A stretch of DNA of 63,218 nt, from contig NZ_SCVE01000015.1 in NCBI RefSeq assembly GCF_004297105.1, positions 1-63,218 of the forward strand, in the 5' to 3' direction. The DNA is from Herbiconiux sp. Its GTDB lineage: Bacteria > Actinomycetota > Actinomycetes > Actinomycetales > Microbacteriaceae. Below are positions 36,117-44,166 of the stretch, in pieces. Numbering within the stretch: the stretch's first letter is position 1; every line of letters starts with the position of its first letter. The notes under the pieces were generated by a model. It was not told the DNA's origin. It searched no databases and saw only the letters and a program-made list of their open reading frames with translations. Made by a program: the position numbers and the translations under genes.

Positions 36117-37589
36117 ATGCCCCCACAGCGTCCTGCACACGTCGATGATGACTACATGCTCGATTCCCTCACCATCGGCCGCCGCATCCGGCAGCTCCGT
36201 TCGGAGCGCGGCCTGACGCTCGACGACCTCGGTACCGCCATCGGCCGCGCGCCCTCGCAGGTCTCGGTGATCGAGAACGGCAAGCGCGAACTGAAGCTCG
36301 GTGAGCTGCAGCGCTTCGCGCGGGTGCTGGATGTCTCGATCGACCAGTTGCTCTCCTCGGAGCCGCCGACGCACCGGGCCGCACTCGAGATCGCCCTGGA
36401 GCGAGCGCAGCGCGGACCGTTGTTCGCCTCGCTCGGCCTCCCTCCCCTGCCGGTGCGCAAGACACTGAGCGACGAGGCGATCGAGACGATCCTCGGCTTG
36501 CACCGCGAGCTGGAGCGGGTGCACGGCGAGCGCGCTGCGACCCCCGAGGAGGCGCGGCGGGCGAACACCGAGCTGCGCCGCACGATGCGCCAGCGCAACA
36601 ACTACTTCGCCGACCTCGAGCAGACGGCGGCGGAGTTGCACGCGGCGGTGGGACACACGGGTGGCCCGTTGTCGCAGCGCGTCGCATCCGATCTGGCATC
36701 GCACCTGGGCTTCTCGCTGCACTACGTGGGCGACTTGCCGGGTTCGACGCGGTCGGTCACCGACCTGCGCAACGGCCGCATCTACGTGCCGCTGGGGCAG
36801 TCACCGGATGCCGACCCGCGCTCGGTGGTGCTGCAGGCTCTGGCCGGCCACGTGCTCGGCCACTCCGAGCCGGCCGACTACGCCGAGTTCCTGCGCCAGC
36901 GGGTGGAGACGAACTACCTGGCGGCGGCGCTGCTGGTGCCTCAGAGGGGTGCGGTCGACATCCTGACGCAGGCGAAGGATGCGCGCGAGCTCTCGGTGGA
37001 GGACCTCCGCGATGCGTTCGGCGTGAACTACGAGACGGCGGCCCACCGCTTCACGAACCTGGCGACGGAGCACCTGGGCATCCCGGTGCACTTCTTGAAG
37101 GTCGACTCGAGCGGCATCATCTCGAAGGCGTACGAGAACGACAACGTGGCCTTCCCGACCGATGCGCTCGGCGCGATCGAGGGCCAGACCGTCTGCCGCT
37201 TCTGGAGCGCCCGCCGGGTCTTCGACGTCGAAGACCGCTTCAGCCCCTACCACCAGTACACCGACAAGCCGGTGGGCACCTATTGGTGCACCTCGCGCAT
37301 CCAGACCTCGGGCCGCGGCCAGTTCTCGGTCTCGGTGGGCACCAACTTCGCGAACGCGAAATGGTTCCGCGGCCGAGACACCCCCACCCGCTTCCACTCG
37401 GGCTGCCCCGACGAGTCGTGCTGCCGCCGCCCGCCGGCGAGCCTCGCCACCCGCTGGCAGGGCCAGGCCCACCCGTCGGCCCGCCTCAACTCCTCGCTGC
37501 ACGCGGCGATGCCGACCTCAGGATTCACAGGCGTGGACACCACGGAGGTCTTCGAGTTCCTGGAGCGCCACGCGCCCACATCGTCATGA
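36117..37589 (+). CDS. ScfR/RamB-type regulator (XRE + ImmA/IrrE-like domain)
   Basis: The 490-residue protein has an XRE helix-turn-helix (LTIGRRIRQLRSERGLTLDD ... RAPSQVSVIENGKREL, about 16-60), a helical middle, an ImmA/IrrE-like domain with QALAGHVLGHSEPADYAEFL where the Zn-peptidase motif HExxH is altered, and a C-terminal ligand-type domain with FHSGCPDESCC. Members of this family (RamB, PrpR/ScfR) sense acyl-CoA or acetate metabolism and control isocitrate lyase and malate synthase. The gene is 4 kb from aceA/aceB, in keeping. Confidence 0.9.
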   Translation: MPPQRPAHVDDDYMLDSLTIGRRIRQLRSERGLTLDDLGTAIGRAPSQVSVIENGKRELKLGELQRFARVLDVSIDQLLSSEPPTHRAALEIALERAQRGPLFASLGLPPLPVRKTLSDEAIETILGLHRELERVHGERAATPEEARRANTELRRTMRQRNNYFADLEQTAAELHAAVGHTGGPLSQRVASDLASHLGFSLHYVGDLPGSTRSVTDLRNGRIYVPLGQSPDADPRSVVLQALAGHVLGHSEPADYAEFLRQRVETNYLAAALLVPQRGAVDILTQAKDARELSVEDLRDAFGVNYETAAHRFTNLATEHLGIPVHFLKVDSSGIISKAYENDNVAFPTDALGAIEGQTVCRFWSARRVFDVEDRFSPYHQYTDKPVGTYWCTSRIQTSGRGQFSVSVGTNFANAKWFRGRDTPTRFHSGCPDESCCRRPPASLATRWQGQAHPSARLNSSLHAAMPTSGFTGVDTTEVFEFLERHAPTSS

Positions 37590-37606
37590 CCTGGGGCCGG
37601 TGCCGA

Positions 37607-38713
37607 TCACCCTCCCACGGTGGCTCCGGCAAGTGTCATCGAGGCCACGGTGCTGGTGACGACGGGATCGTCGGAACTCGGTGAGCTGTCGACGCTGGAG
37701 AGCACGAACGATGACAGGTCGCTCGTGGCGCCGTCGGGATATCGCGGTGAGATCCAGTTCTTCAGGATCACCGAATACGACGACGGCGAGAAGACCTCCC
37801 CGTCACCGGGCTGCTCGTATCTGACAGAGGTCTTCGCGGTCGACGACGAGTCGGCCGCTTCGGAGCACGTGGGCCCACTGGTGTAGTCGGCTTCGAGATA
37901 GGCGGTGACGATCGGCTCGGCGCCCCTCTCGACCGATAATGACCATGCCGCCGACATCGGGGAGTCACTCCCCTCCGTCATGCTGCGCATCAACAGCGCA
38001 AGTGGGATGACAGCATCCGTGGCGGGGTCGAATCCGCAGGCAGAACCGGGCATGTAGGGAGCGACCTCGACGGTGGTGGTCCCGTCGAAGTAGCTCTTGT
38101 CCAACGGCACGACGGCATCGCCGGTGAGCGGCACCCCGACCGCGAGCACGGCGTTCCAGGAGTACCCGAGCCGTGTCTGGACGCTCCAGGACATGCGATC
38201 AGACGTCATGTCGACCAGGTAGTTCGACAGCCGCACCATGTTGTCCACACCGAATTGCGTGCAGCCCGCCGAGAGACTCTCCGGCGTCGTCTCCGAGGCG
38301 GCAAGACCCCAGTACTCCTCCCCGAGGAGTTGGCTCACCCAGGTCGATTGCTGGTCGGGGGTCAGGCCGAGGAACACCGCGCAGCTCGGCGATGACGCGT
38401 CCGAATCGATGTTGGACAGCACATAGGCTTCACCGACGTGAGCAGGGCACTGTTCTTCGTAGATTCCCGAGACGGGCACCTGCTGAACTCCGTTGGCGCC
38501 GTACACCGGCAGAGTCCGATCGCCGAAGGCCTGCTGGCGTTCAGTCTCACCGAGTGCGAGGAAGCTGTCGCAGTCCTGCGGGCCGCTCGGCTCTGCCACG
38601 ATGTCTTCCGACGACTCAGAGGATGTGGTGGAGCATCCGGAGAGCAGCGCAGCCGCGGTCAGCGCTCCGAACATGAGAGCCGCCGCGGTGGAAAGCGCTC
38701 GATGACGCGTCAT
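37607..38713 (-). CDS. Putative lipoprotein, 368 residues
   Basis: The protein starts with a lipobox signal (MTRHRALSTAAALMFGALTA ... LLSGC, Cys near 27). The mature chain is rich in Ser and Cys (paired Cys in DCDSFLA, EQCPAH, PSCAVF, AGCTQF, SACGF, GPTCSE), suggesting several disulfides. No domain recognised. It ends convergently with the RamB-like gene, 17 bp apart. It follows the beta-propeller lipoprotein gene on the same strand. Confidence 0.7.
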   Translation of the reverse strand: MTRHRALSTAAALMFGALTAAALLSGCSTTSSESSEDIVAEPSGPQDCDSFLALGETERQQAFGDRTLPVYGANGVQQVPVSGIYEEQCPAHVGEAYVLSNIDSDASSPSCAVFLGLTPDQQSTWVSQLLGEEYWGLAASETTPESLSAGCTQFGVDNMVRLSNYLVDMTSDRMSWSVQTRLGYSWNAVLAVGVPLTGDAVVPLDKSYFDGTTTVEVAPYMPGSACGFDPATDAVIPLALLMRSMTEGSDSPMSAAWSLSVERGAEPIVTAYLEADYTSGPTCSEAADSSSTAKTSVRYEQPGDGEVFSPSSYSVILKNWISPRYPDGATSDLSSFVLSSVDSSPSSDDPVVTSTVASMTLAGATVGG

Positions 38714-38783
38714 TCTGGTCCTTCCGTCGGTCGCAGAGAACGTGGCCGTTCCCCGCGGCGCAGGCAGCGGCCGCAGTCGTTGT

Positions 38784-40145
38784 TCACGCGATCTTCCCCA
38801 GCTGGGCGAACGTGAGCTGGCCTTGGGGGTGTCGGATGAGGGTGTACGGGGTGCCGTCGCCGTCGATCACGCCGTACCCGCTGGAGAACCCGAACTCGTG
38901 CATCACGGTCCATCCTTCGGTGCCGAACACGGGCACGTCGAAGCCCGCGCCGGTCGACTGGTCGTGCGACGGTGCAGAGGGGTCACGGTCTCCGGTCGTC
39001 GACGAGACGATGTCGATGCCCGCCGAGGTGCTGATCCAGGTTCTGCCGTCGAATGCTCCGAGCAGGCGGAGCGAGCCGAGAGAGTCCTTCGCCGAGGCCG
39101 GGAGTTCGTACTCGACGGCCCCGGCACTCGAGTAGACGCGCATCGCCGGTTTGCCCTCGGGAATGAAGCCTCGGCTGCCGAGGAAGGACAGCACGGCCTC
39201 TCCGGTGACCGGGTCGAACACCGCCTCGTCGAATCCGTCGTCGATGATGGTGCCCGTGGCCGGATCGACGATGCTGCGGGTCAGGCCTCCGGTCGGGGTC
39301 GACAATGATCCCCGCAGGTACGACGGCGAGGAGGTCGCCGCGATCGAGTTGAGCTGCGGGTTGGTCCAGATGAGGGCGCCGGTCGCCGGCGCGACCGCGG
39401 AGACCGCGCCGTCCCAGCTCGCGATGAGCAGACCCGGGCCAAGCACGATCAAAGCGTCGGAGCGGAGATCCTTCGGCGAGTCATGCCGCCACAGAACGGT
39501 GCCCGAGTGCACATCGATGCCGACGAGCACCGAGGTGTCGTAGCCGACCCGGGTCGCGAACACCAGGATGTCGCCGATGAGGGTGGCATCGCCCCCGAGC
39601 CCGGCTTGTGTCCACCCGATCTGCTCGACGACCCCGGTGATCGAGGGATCGAGCTGCACCGGAGGCGTCGCCACGCCCCGACCGTCGAAGGATTGCAGAC
39701 GGATCTGATCGGGAACGGTGTTCAAGCCGGAGGGCGCAGTTCTGATGAGCGCCACGGAGACGGCTCCGACGGGAGCGTCCGGATCCTGCTGCACGGCCCA
39801 CCTCGTGTCGAGGCGCTCCTCGTCCACGCCCTCTTCGGGGATCAGCGACGCAGGCTGCACCTGATCGAGTGTGTACAGCTGCTCATCGACGACCAGGGCT
39901 CTCGGCCCCGCCTTCGGTGGTGGCTCGCCGACATCCAGATCGCCTTCGCGGCGCGTGGCGAAGGCCACAGGGGTGGGCGTGGGCGACGCGGTCGGAGTCG
40001 GCCGGGCGCTGCTTTCGACCGGTGACGGCGTTGCTGCAGCCGTCGCGGACTCGACCGAGGCATTCTGAGCCTGACACCCCGAGAGCCCGATGGCCAGCGC
40101 CGTGAGCGCGACGGTCAGCGCCAGCGAGAGTCGTGGCGTCGACAC
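38784..40145 (-). CDS. PQQ-like beta-propeller lipoprotein
   Basis: The 453-residue protein has a lipobox (LAIGLSGC, Cys about 24), a Thr/Pro-rich spacer (ARPTPTASPTPTPVAF) and a C-terminal beta-propeller with PQQ-repeat-like segments (TVLWRHDSPKDLRS, AVSAVAPATGALIWTNPQL). Such proteins may serve as outer-leaflet scaffolds like BamB. GTG at 40145 begins 1 bp after the stop of the upstream gene. It lies in an operon-like run with three small genes. Confidence 0.78.
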   Translation of the reverse strand: MSTPRLSLALTVALTALAIGLSGCQAQNASVESATAAATPSPVESSARPTPTASPTPTPVAFATRREGDLDVGEPPPKAGPRALVVDEQLYTLDQVQPASLIPEEGVDEERLDTRWAVQQDPDAPVGAVSVALIRTAPSGLNTVPDQIRLQSFDGRGVATPPVQLDPSITGVVEQIGWTQAGLGGDATLIGDILVFATRVGYDTSVLVGIDVHSGTVLWRHDSPKDLRSDALIVLGPGLLIASWDGAVSAVAPATGALIWTNPQLNSIAATSSPSYLRGSLSTPTGGLTRSIVDPATGTIIDDGFDEAVFDPVTGEAVLSFLGSRGFIPEGKPAMRVYSSAGAVEYELPASAKDSLGSLRLLGAFDGRTWISTSAGIDIVSSTTGDRDPSAPSHDQSTGAGFDVPVFGTEGWTVMHEFGFSSGYGVIDGDGTPYTLIRHPQGQLTFAQLGKIA

Positions 40146-40146
40146 C

Positions 40147-40509
40147 TCAGAGTCGTCCTCGCACGTATCCGCTGAACTCGCGCAAGGTGCGGTAGGCCGG
40201 GGCGCTCCAGGGCGAGATCGGGATGAACATCACCGTGTCCCTCGTGCGCATGTAGTCGGGAATGCGGAACGTGACGGTCGTTGCGCCCGAGTCGTCGGTG
40301 GTGAGGGCCACCGTGAAGACGGCGTGCTGCACCCGCACGAAGTTGCGCACCACGCCCTTGATGCCTCCGTTGGCGGTATCGGTCAGAATCACCTTCTCGC
40401 CCTGCGCGACTTCGGCGGCGTCGTTCACCAGGCGGCGCAGCTCGGACACCGGCCGCGTGCTGCGGGCCGTGAACTCGAGCTCACGCATCTTGTCGTCGAT
40501 GCCGGCCAC
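40147..40509 (-). CDS. 120-residue hypothetical protein
   Basis: A soluble beta-rich chain (MRELEFTARSTRPVSELRRL, then VVRNFVRVQHAVFTVALTTD, SGATTVTFRIPDYMRTRDTV). No membrane segment. GTG at 40509 starts 1 bp after the stop of the upstream gene, with a second ATG (MREL) 8 codons in. Its stop is 1 bp before the propeller gene start. Not recognised. Confidence 0.62.
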   Translation of the reverse strand: MAGIDDKMRELEFTARSTRPVSELRRLVNDAAEVAQGEKVILTDTANGGIKGVVRNFVRVQHAVFTVALTTDDSGATTVTFRIPDYMRTRDTVMFIPISPWSAPAYRTLREFSGYVRGRL

Positions 40510-40510
40510 G

Positions 40511-40753
40511 TCAGATCGCCTCGTCGTCGCGCTGGGCGATGCGATGTTCGGCGTTCGCCCGTTTGGCCGACTGATACATCCGCTGTCCCGCCCACGAGAG
40601 CACTCCGCCCGCAACGAGCAGCACGAGGATGATCGGCAACTGGCTCGGGTAGAAGCCGATGATCGCCATCCAGATGATGCCGATGAGGAGGAGGATGACG
40701 CCGACGGCGACGAGCGCGGCACCAGGCGCGGTGGACTTGGGTTCAGTGGTCAT
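40511..40753 (-). CDS. Two-TM membrane protein
   Basis: The 80-residue product has two hydrophobic helices (about 12-33 and 39-57) and a charged tail RANAEHRIAQRDDEAI. ATG at 40753 has AGAGGAA upstream. It leads into the next gene with 1 bp between stop and start. Not recognised. Confidence 0.65.
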   Translation of the reverse strand: MTTEPKSTAPGAALVAVGVILLLIGIIWMAIIGFYPSQLPIILVLLVAGGVLSWAGQRMYQSAKRANAEHRIAQRDDEAI

Positions 40754-40774
40754 GAGTTCGATTCCTCTGATGGT

Positions 40775-41089
40775 CTACTGGCGTGTGAAGACGAGCGAAC
40801 CATTGAGTGTCATGGTGTCTCCGTCGATGGAATAGCTGTAGGTGGCGGTGTTCGGCGGCTGATTCACGACCAGGGTGTCGCCGCTAAAGGAGCAGGTCAT
40901 CCCCCCGCCGATGTCGAGAGACTGGCCCTGAGTCCAGTACATGTTCGTGCAGGCGCCGTTCTCGTCGATGGTCGCCGACGTGCCGTCGGGTGCCACCCAG
41001 ACTCCGACGGGCGATCCGGATGCGCCCGAGCATCCTGCGAGCCCGAGACACCCCGCAACCAGCACGACACCGACAACAGCTCTCTTCAT
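40775..41089 (-). CDS. Small lipoprotein
   Basis: The 104-residue protein has a lipoprotein signal (MKRAVVGVVLVAGCLGLAGC, Cys 20). The mature part is beta-rich with a cysteine in GACTNMYW and another in MTCSFSGDTL. AAGGGGGG precedes ATG at 41089. First gene of a minus-strand run divergent from the response regulator gene, 149 bp away. Confidence 0.72.
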   Translation of the reverse strand: MKRAVVGVVLVAGCLGLAGCSGASGSPVGVWVAPDGTSATIDENGACTNMYWTQGQSLDIGGGMTCSFSGDTLVVNQPPNTATYSYSIDGDTMTLNGSLVFTRQ

Positions 41090-41238
41090 GTTTCCCCCCT
41101 TGCGCCCGACGCACCGCGGACGTCTCGACGCTAGGGAACGGCGTGCCGACGAGGTAGCCCCCAGGTTCACCGGCACGCGAACGGGGGGCACCGCTCACCA
41201 GCACAGCCCTCTACACTTGTCGAGTCTGAGGGGGCGAG

Positions 41239-41889
41239 ATGGCGCATGCGGAGGTCGTGCGGATCGGGATCGTGGACGATCACGAATCCGTCGCCCTGGG
41301 GCTGCGGGAGGCATTCCGCGGTCTGCGTGAGGTAGACGTGGTGGCATCGGCCTCGACGGTCGTCGAGTTGCTCGCCATCACGGGCGATCTCGACATCGTC
41401 ATCCTCGATCTGCGGCTCGCTGACGGCTCGTCCCCGGTCGTCAATGCCGAGCGGCTCGCGGAACGCGGCGCGAAAGTGATCGCCTACACGTCGGGCGAGC
41501 ATCCGCAGCTCATCAGACTCGCGGCGACCAGCGACGTGGTCGCTCTCGTGCGCAAGTCGTCGCCGATCGAGGTTCTCATCGAGACCGTGGACGGGGTGCG
41601 GCGAGGGGCCCACCTGCTGTCGCCCGAGTTGGCGGCGGCCATTCACTCGGATCCTCATATCCGGAGCGCTGGCTTGAGTGCGCAGGAGGTGAACGTGCTT
41701 CAGCTGTTCGCCGACGGGGTGAAGTCGCAGGTCGTCGCCAGCGAGCTCGGCATAGCGGCCGGCACCGTGGACGACTACGTCAGGCGCATCCGTGTGAAGT
41801 ACACCGCAGCAGGAAGACCCGCCCACACCAAGGTCGACCTCTACAAGCGAGCAGTCGAAGACGGCCTGCTACCGGTGCCGCAGGCCTGA
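41239..41889 (+). CDS. NarL/LuxR-type response regulator
   Basis: The 216-residue regulator has a receiver domain with acidic pocket IVDDH (Asp13, Asp14), phosphoacceptor Asp57 in IVILDLRLAD and conserved Lys in VRKSS, and a C-terminal LuxR helix-turn-helix (LSAQEVNVLQLFADGVKSQV then GIAAGTVDDYVRRI). It is coupled through TGATG to the kinase gene that follows. The target genes are probably the divergent lipoprotein set, not proven. Confidence 0.9.
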   Translation: MAHAEVVRIGIVDDHESVALGLREAFRGLREVDVVASASTVVELLAITGDLDIVILDLRLADGSSPVVNAERLAERGAKVIAYTSGEHPQLIRLAATSDVVALVRKSSPIEVLIETVDGVRRGAHLLSPELAAAIHSDPHIRSAGLSAQEVNVLQLFADGVKSQVVASELGIAAGTVDDYVRRIRVKYTAAGRPAHTKVDLYKRAVEDGLLPVPQA

Positions 41890-43091
41890 TGGGGCGCGAT
41901 GGCACTGCGGCGGGGATGACCGAACAGCGGTTCAGGCGCATCATGGTGCTCTGTTTGGGCGCGGCCTCGCTCGCGTTCGCGGGAGTCAGCTCGGGCGCTC
42001 TCGTGGTGCAGTCGCAGCACGAGACTCCTTGGTGGGCGGTCGCTTCGATCGTGATCGTGTTCGGGTCGCCCATCATCTCGGCGGTCGCCGAGCTGGCCGG
42101 CCTCGATCACCTCGCGCGCGCGGCCCTCATCTTTACGACTGCAGGATTTCTCGTGGTGATGCTGACACTTGAGCAGGGGTTGCACGGGGGCGCTCTGCCC
42201 GCGTCGGTCGGCGCCCCGTGGATCTTGGGCATTACCCCGCTCGCCGCGGCCAGCGCCGCCCTCGCGCTCCCGCCGCTTGGCGCGTGGGCATACTCCCTGG
42301 TGATCGCCTCCCTTGTCGCCGTCGATCGGATCCTCGCCTTTCCGGGCTCGATCGTCGACGTCGCTCTGCAAGACGCGCTGGTGGCGTTGCTGCTGCAGTC
42401 GGTTTTCGCAGGCCTCACACTCGCGACCCTCCGCGCATCGCGCTCGCTGGACGCGGTGGCGAGAGCCATCCGGATGGAGGCCATCGCTGATGCCCGCGCC
42501 GACGCACGCTTGCGTGAACAGAGACACGCAGATGCCCTCATCCATGACACCGTGCTGGCGACCTTGCTGCTCGCGGCACGGGGCTCGAGCGCGCACAACG
42601 ACCAGGCCGTTGCGCTGGCGCAACGCGGGCTCGAGCAGATCGACCGGCTCGGCGCACCACAGGCCGTGGACATGGCACCGCCGCTCGACGCTGACGAGCT
42701 GATCTGGCGTGTGCAGGCGATGGCCACCGACCTCGACCCCTATGCCCGCTTCACGTGGGCGGCTTCGGGTGATCTCTCCGTCCCGTCGGTCGTCGCCGAC
42801 ACGATCGTCGACGCCGCGAGTGAGGCCCTGCGCAATTCTCTTCAGCACGCGGGACGCCACGAGGTGTCGCGAGCAGTGGTGGTCGACATCCGCGACGCCG
42901 AGCTGCACGTGGCCGTGCTCGACGACGGTGAAGGATTCGATCCCGCGAGCGTGCGACCCGACCGCCTCGGCATCCGGCTCAGCCTCGAGCAGCGCATGGC
43001 TGCGGTCCTGGGCGGCTCGGCCGTCGTCTCCTCGCGTCCGGGCGCGGGCACGAGCGTCGTGATCCGGTGGCGGGCCGATGCGGCCGGCTGA
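41889..43091 (+). CDS. HPK7-like sensor histidine kinase
   Basis: The 400-residue protein has about six membrane helices (residues 20-190), then the phosphoacceptor His219 in IHDTVLATLLL and an HATPase domain (ASEALRNSLQHAG; VAVLDDGEGFDPASV; DRLGIRLSLEQRMAAVLGG; RPGAGTSVVI). It pairs with the response regulator (TGATG overlap, 41887-41891). The next gene overlaps its 3' end by 14 bp. Confidence 0.88.
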   Translation: MGRDGTAAGMTEQRFRRIMVLCLGAASLAFAGVSSGALVVQSQHETPWWAVASIVIVFGSPIISAVAELAGLDHLARAALIFTTAGFLVVMLTLEQGLHGGALPASVGAPWILGITPLAAASAALALPPLGAWAYSLVIASLVAVDRILAFPGSIVDVALQDALVALLLQSVFAGLTLATLRASRSLDAVARAIRMEAIADARADARLREQRHADALIHDTVLATLLLAARGSSAHNDQAVALAQRGLEQIDRLGAPQAVDMAPPLDADELIWRVQAMATDLDPYARFTWAASGDLSVPSVVADTIVDAASEALRNSLQHAGRHEVSRAVVVDIRDAELHVAVLDDGEGFDPASVRPDRLGIRLSLEQRMAAVLGGSAVVSSRPGAGTSVVIRWRADAAG

Positions 43092-44166
43092 GCGGGCGGC
43101 TTCCGTCGATGTCGCCGCTCTGGTGGGCATCCCGGGAGCCGGCTCCCGGGCTCTGCTCGCGATCTACGTGGTCACCATCGTCACTCTCGCGCTGACTGCG
43201 GGTGGCGAGCCGATGAGATCGTGGTCGGGCTGGCTTGCGCTCGTTCTCTCGGTTGCCACGGCGGTGATCGTCGTCTCGGGGCGTATGCACCCTCTTCCCC
43301 AGGTGAGGACGATCGTCGTCGTGGCTGCCACGACTCTGTCGAGCATCGTGCTGCCCCTCGAGCTCGACGCCCGGTCGGGCAACGGATATGCGACCTGGCA
43401 CATACTGGCCGGCACCCTCGTGCTGCTCGCGATGGCCGTGCGTGGGCGAATCGGGGCGGCGTGGGCCGGCTTCTCCCTGATGGCGGCGGCGACGGTGGTC
43501 TGGACCGTGACAGACGGCGCTGGAGTGCTGACGGGTCTCCTGATGGTGGCCCACGAGGCCGTCGCGCTGCTGGCCGGCACCCTGTTCGCCGTAGGCCTGG
43601 GCCGCATCGTGCGCCCCCTCGCGGAGTTGCACCGGCTCGACGCCGAGCATGCTGCGGCCACCGCAGCGGCGCAGGAATCGATCGACGAACGCACGGTGCA
43701 ACGGCAGCGGCTAGAAGGCCCCGTGCGCGACGCCATCAACGAGATCGCTTCGGGTGAGTCTCCGTCGGAGGCGGCACGCGCGTCATACCGCAGTCTCGAG
43801 GGAGCGCTTCGCGACTCGATCCGGGGCCGGATGCTCTCGGTCGCCCCTCTCACGACAAGCGTTCGCGAAGCCAGGCTGCGCGGCGTCGACGTCTCGTTGC
43901 TGGACGATTCGGGCCTGAAGCACTCCGAAGGGGTGGAGCCGGCGCGCGATGCCCTGGTTCGCCGAGTCGCGGAATTGATCGACGATGTGCGCGTGGGCGC
44001 CGTGACGGTGCGCCTCACCGCAGACGGTGCACAGCTCGTCGCCGCCGTCGTGATCGGTGATCCGGACGGCTCGATGCGCCGGGCGCTGGTCAGCGCTCCA
44101 GCGTCGCGTGCCGCGATCGTTCCGGGCCAGGCGGCGAGCGGCGTCAGAGGCGGCCGAGGGCCGTGA
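43078..44166 (+). CDS. Kinase-like membrane protein lacking catalytic motifs
   Basis: The 362-residue protein has about five membrane helices then a cytoplasmic helical region (LHRLDAEHAAATAAAQESID, about 185-250). No phosphoacceptor His motif and no clear ATP-binding G-boxes are seen, so it is likely a degenerate, non-catalytic partner of the kinase. It overlaps the kinase gene by 14 bp and the convergent chitinase gene by 23 bp. Function inferred as signal input or kinase modulator. Confidence 0.6.
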   Translation: MRPAERAASVDVAALVGIPGAGSRALLAIYVVTIVTLALTAGGEPMRSWSGWLALVLSVATAVIVVSGRMHPLPQVRTIVVVAATTLSSIVLPLELDARSGNGYATWHILAGTLVLLAMAVRGRIGAAWAGFSLMAAATVVWTVTDGAGVLTGLLMVAHEAVALLAGTLFAVGLGRIVRPLAELHRLDAEHAAATAAAQESIDERTVQRQRLEGPVRDAINEIASGESPSEAARASYRSLEGALRDSIRGRMLSVAPLTTSVREARLRGVDVSLLDDSGLKHSEGVEPARDALVRRVAELIDDVRVGAVTVRLTADGAQLVAAVVIGDPDGSMRRALVSAPASRAAIVPGQAASGVRGGRGP

